Positions 63,522 to 64,000 of a stretch of DNA of 64,000 nucleotides are shown piece after piece. The notes under the pieces were generated by a model that ran no database searches, had not been told where the DNA came from, and saw only the letters and a list, made by a program, of their open reading frames with translations. The stretch comes from Novipirellula galeiformis. Lineage in GTDB: Bacteria; Planctomycetota; Planctomycetia; Pirellulales; Pirellulaceae. The DNA lies in assembly GCF_007860095.1 (NCBI RefSeq), contig NZ_SJPT01000003.1, forward strand, positions 331,764 to 395,763, in the 5' to 3' direction. Every line of letters starts with the position of its first letter. Positions within the stretch are counted from its first letter, which is position 1. The translations under genes and the position numbers were made by a program.

Positions 63522-64000
63522 TTACATCGCCTTTTGCGCCTTGGCGATGGAATGGTCCATGTCACGAAACAGTTGTTCGGAACTCTCATCAAAGATCCGT
63601 CCGATCAACAAATCGGTGACACGACCTCGATGCTCGGGATGCTCTTTCATGAAGCGTCCAATACTAAACTCTTTGCGATAGAACGCGTACACGAGTTTAC
63701 GTAACCACTGCATGCCCTCGAGAAACTCGGGTGTCCATCGCCCAAGTTGTGACGCACTGAAGTCGTTTTTCTTGAATCCGTCGACCACCGCGTCTGCCGC
63801 TCGCACTCCCATCTCCAGCGCAAAGTAGACGCCCGAGGAATAGACGGGATCGAGGAAGCCGAGCGCATCACCAACCAACACCCACCCATCGCCGGCATGT
63901 TGTGTGGTCATGTACGAGAATTCTTTTGCGGTGCGGATATCGCCAAGTCGAGTCGCATTCTCCAGACGAGATTGCAAGCCGGGACAGCGCTCCATTTCCT
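63522..64000 (-). CDS. FAD-dependent oxidoreductase, C-terminal fragment
   Basis: The last 159 residues or so of a gene that continues past the right edge. The segment DGWVLVGDALGFLDPVYSSG (about 63840-63900) is the second FAD-binding motif of geranylgeranyl reductase and tryptophan halogenase-type flavoproteins (G-D-A-x-x-x-x-D-P-x-x-S-x-G). YSSGVYFALEMGVRAADAVV continues this fold. The N-terminal FAD-binding GxGxxG and any substrate-specific motifs lie outside the window, so the reaction cannot be stated. Confidence 0.82.
   Translation of the reverse strand, partial: EMERCPGLQSRLENATRLGDIRTAKEFSYMTTQHAGDGWVLVGDALGFLDPVYSSGVYFALEMGVRAADAVVDGFKKNDFSASQLGRWTPEFLEGMQWLRKLVYAFYRKEFSIGRFMKEHPEHRGRVTDLLIGRIFDESSEQLFRDMDHSIAKAQKAM

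Overview
The window reads as a chromosomal segment of a planctomycete, most likely a marine Pirellulaceae relative of Rhodopirellula. Supporting features are a PVC-type cytochrome c fused to a beta-propeller, an SLA1-homology (SHD1) Cys-rich exported protein, squalene-cyclase-like repeat proteins in the periplasm, several Hanks-type kinases, Na+-NQR, TolQ/TolR-like stator genes, frequent TTG starts and short tandem repeats in many intergenic gaps. I see no rRNA, no convincing tRNA, no CRISPR array and no intact transposon. The first and last genes (aroB and an FAD-dependent oxidoreductase) run off the window.

Left part (1-14.3 kb): partial aroB, a small anchored protein, a RadC with an N-terminal extension, a PhyH-type dioxygenase, typA/bipA, and then a complete nqrABCDEF operon ending in an ApbE flavin transferase whose C-terminus carries an NqrM-like domain. 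A site that fits the Rex (NADH/NAD+ sensor) operator pattern lies upstream of nqrA. NqrC has a long Pro/Glu/Lys tail, and a strong intrinsic terminator separates nqrE from nqrF.

Middle part (14.4-46 kb): thiS coupled to a sugar-phosphate isomerase-like gene, an exported prenyltransferase-repeat protein, pgk, a GH63-like glucosidase, yjbQ, a Gfo/Idh/MocA oxidoreductase, a lapA-like gene, an imuA-imuB mutagenesis cassette without dnaE2, lemA plus an M48 protease, a giant PVC cytochrome, a three-gene TolQ/TolR-like stator operon, an EboE-like TIM barrel with pdxJ, larE translationally coupled to a Ser/Thr kinase, and a PQQ-propeller protein.

Right part (46.3-64 kb): a CelD/FemAB-type acyltransferase, two exbD genes with a large TPR-like protein but no exbB, a PmtA-like methyltransferase, a Hanks-type pseudokinase coupled to a small membrane protein, a GrpB-family protein, the SHD1/Cys-rich repeat protein, a membrane histidine kinase with a CxxxCH motif in its sensor domain, rnhA, gyrB and a partial oxidoreductase.

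The observations most worth following are the ApbE-NqrM fusion together with the NqrC tail and the Rex-like site, the zinc-ribbon TolQ/TolR-like stator trio, the pseudokinase pair, and the CxxxCH sensor kinase. All calls rest on reading the sequence and family knowledge; no database search was run.
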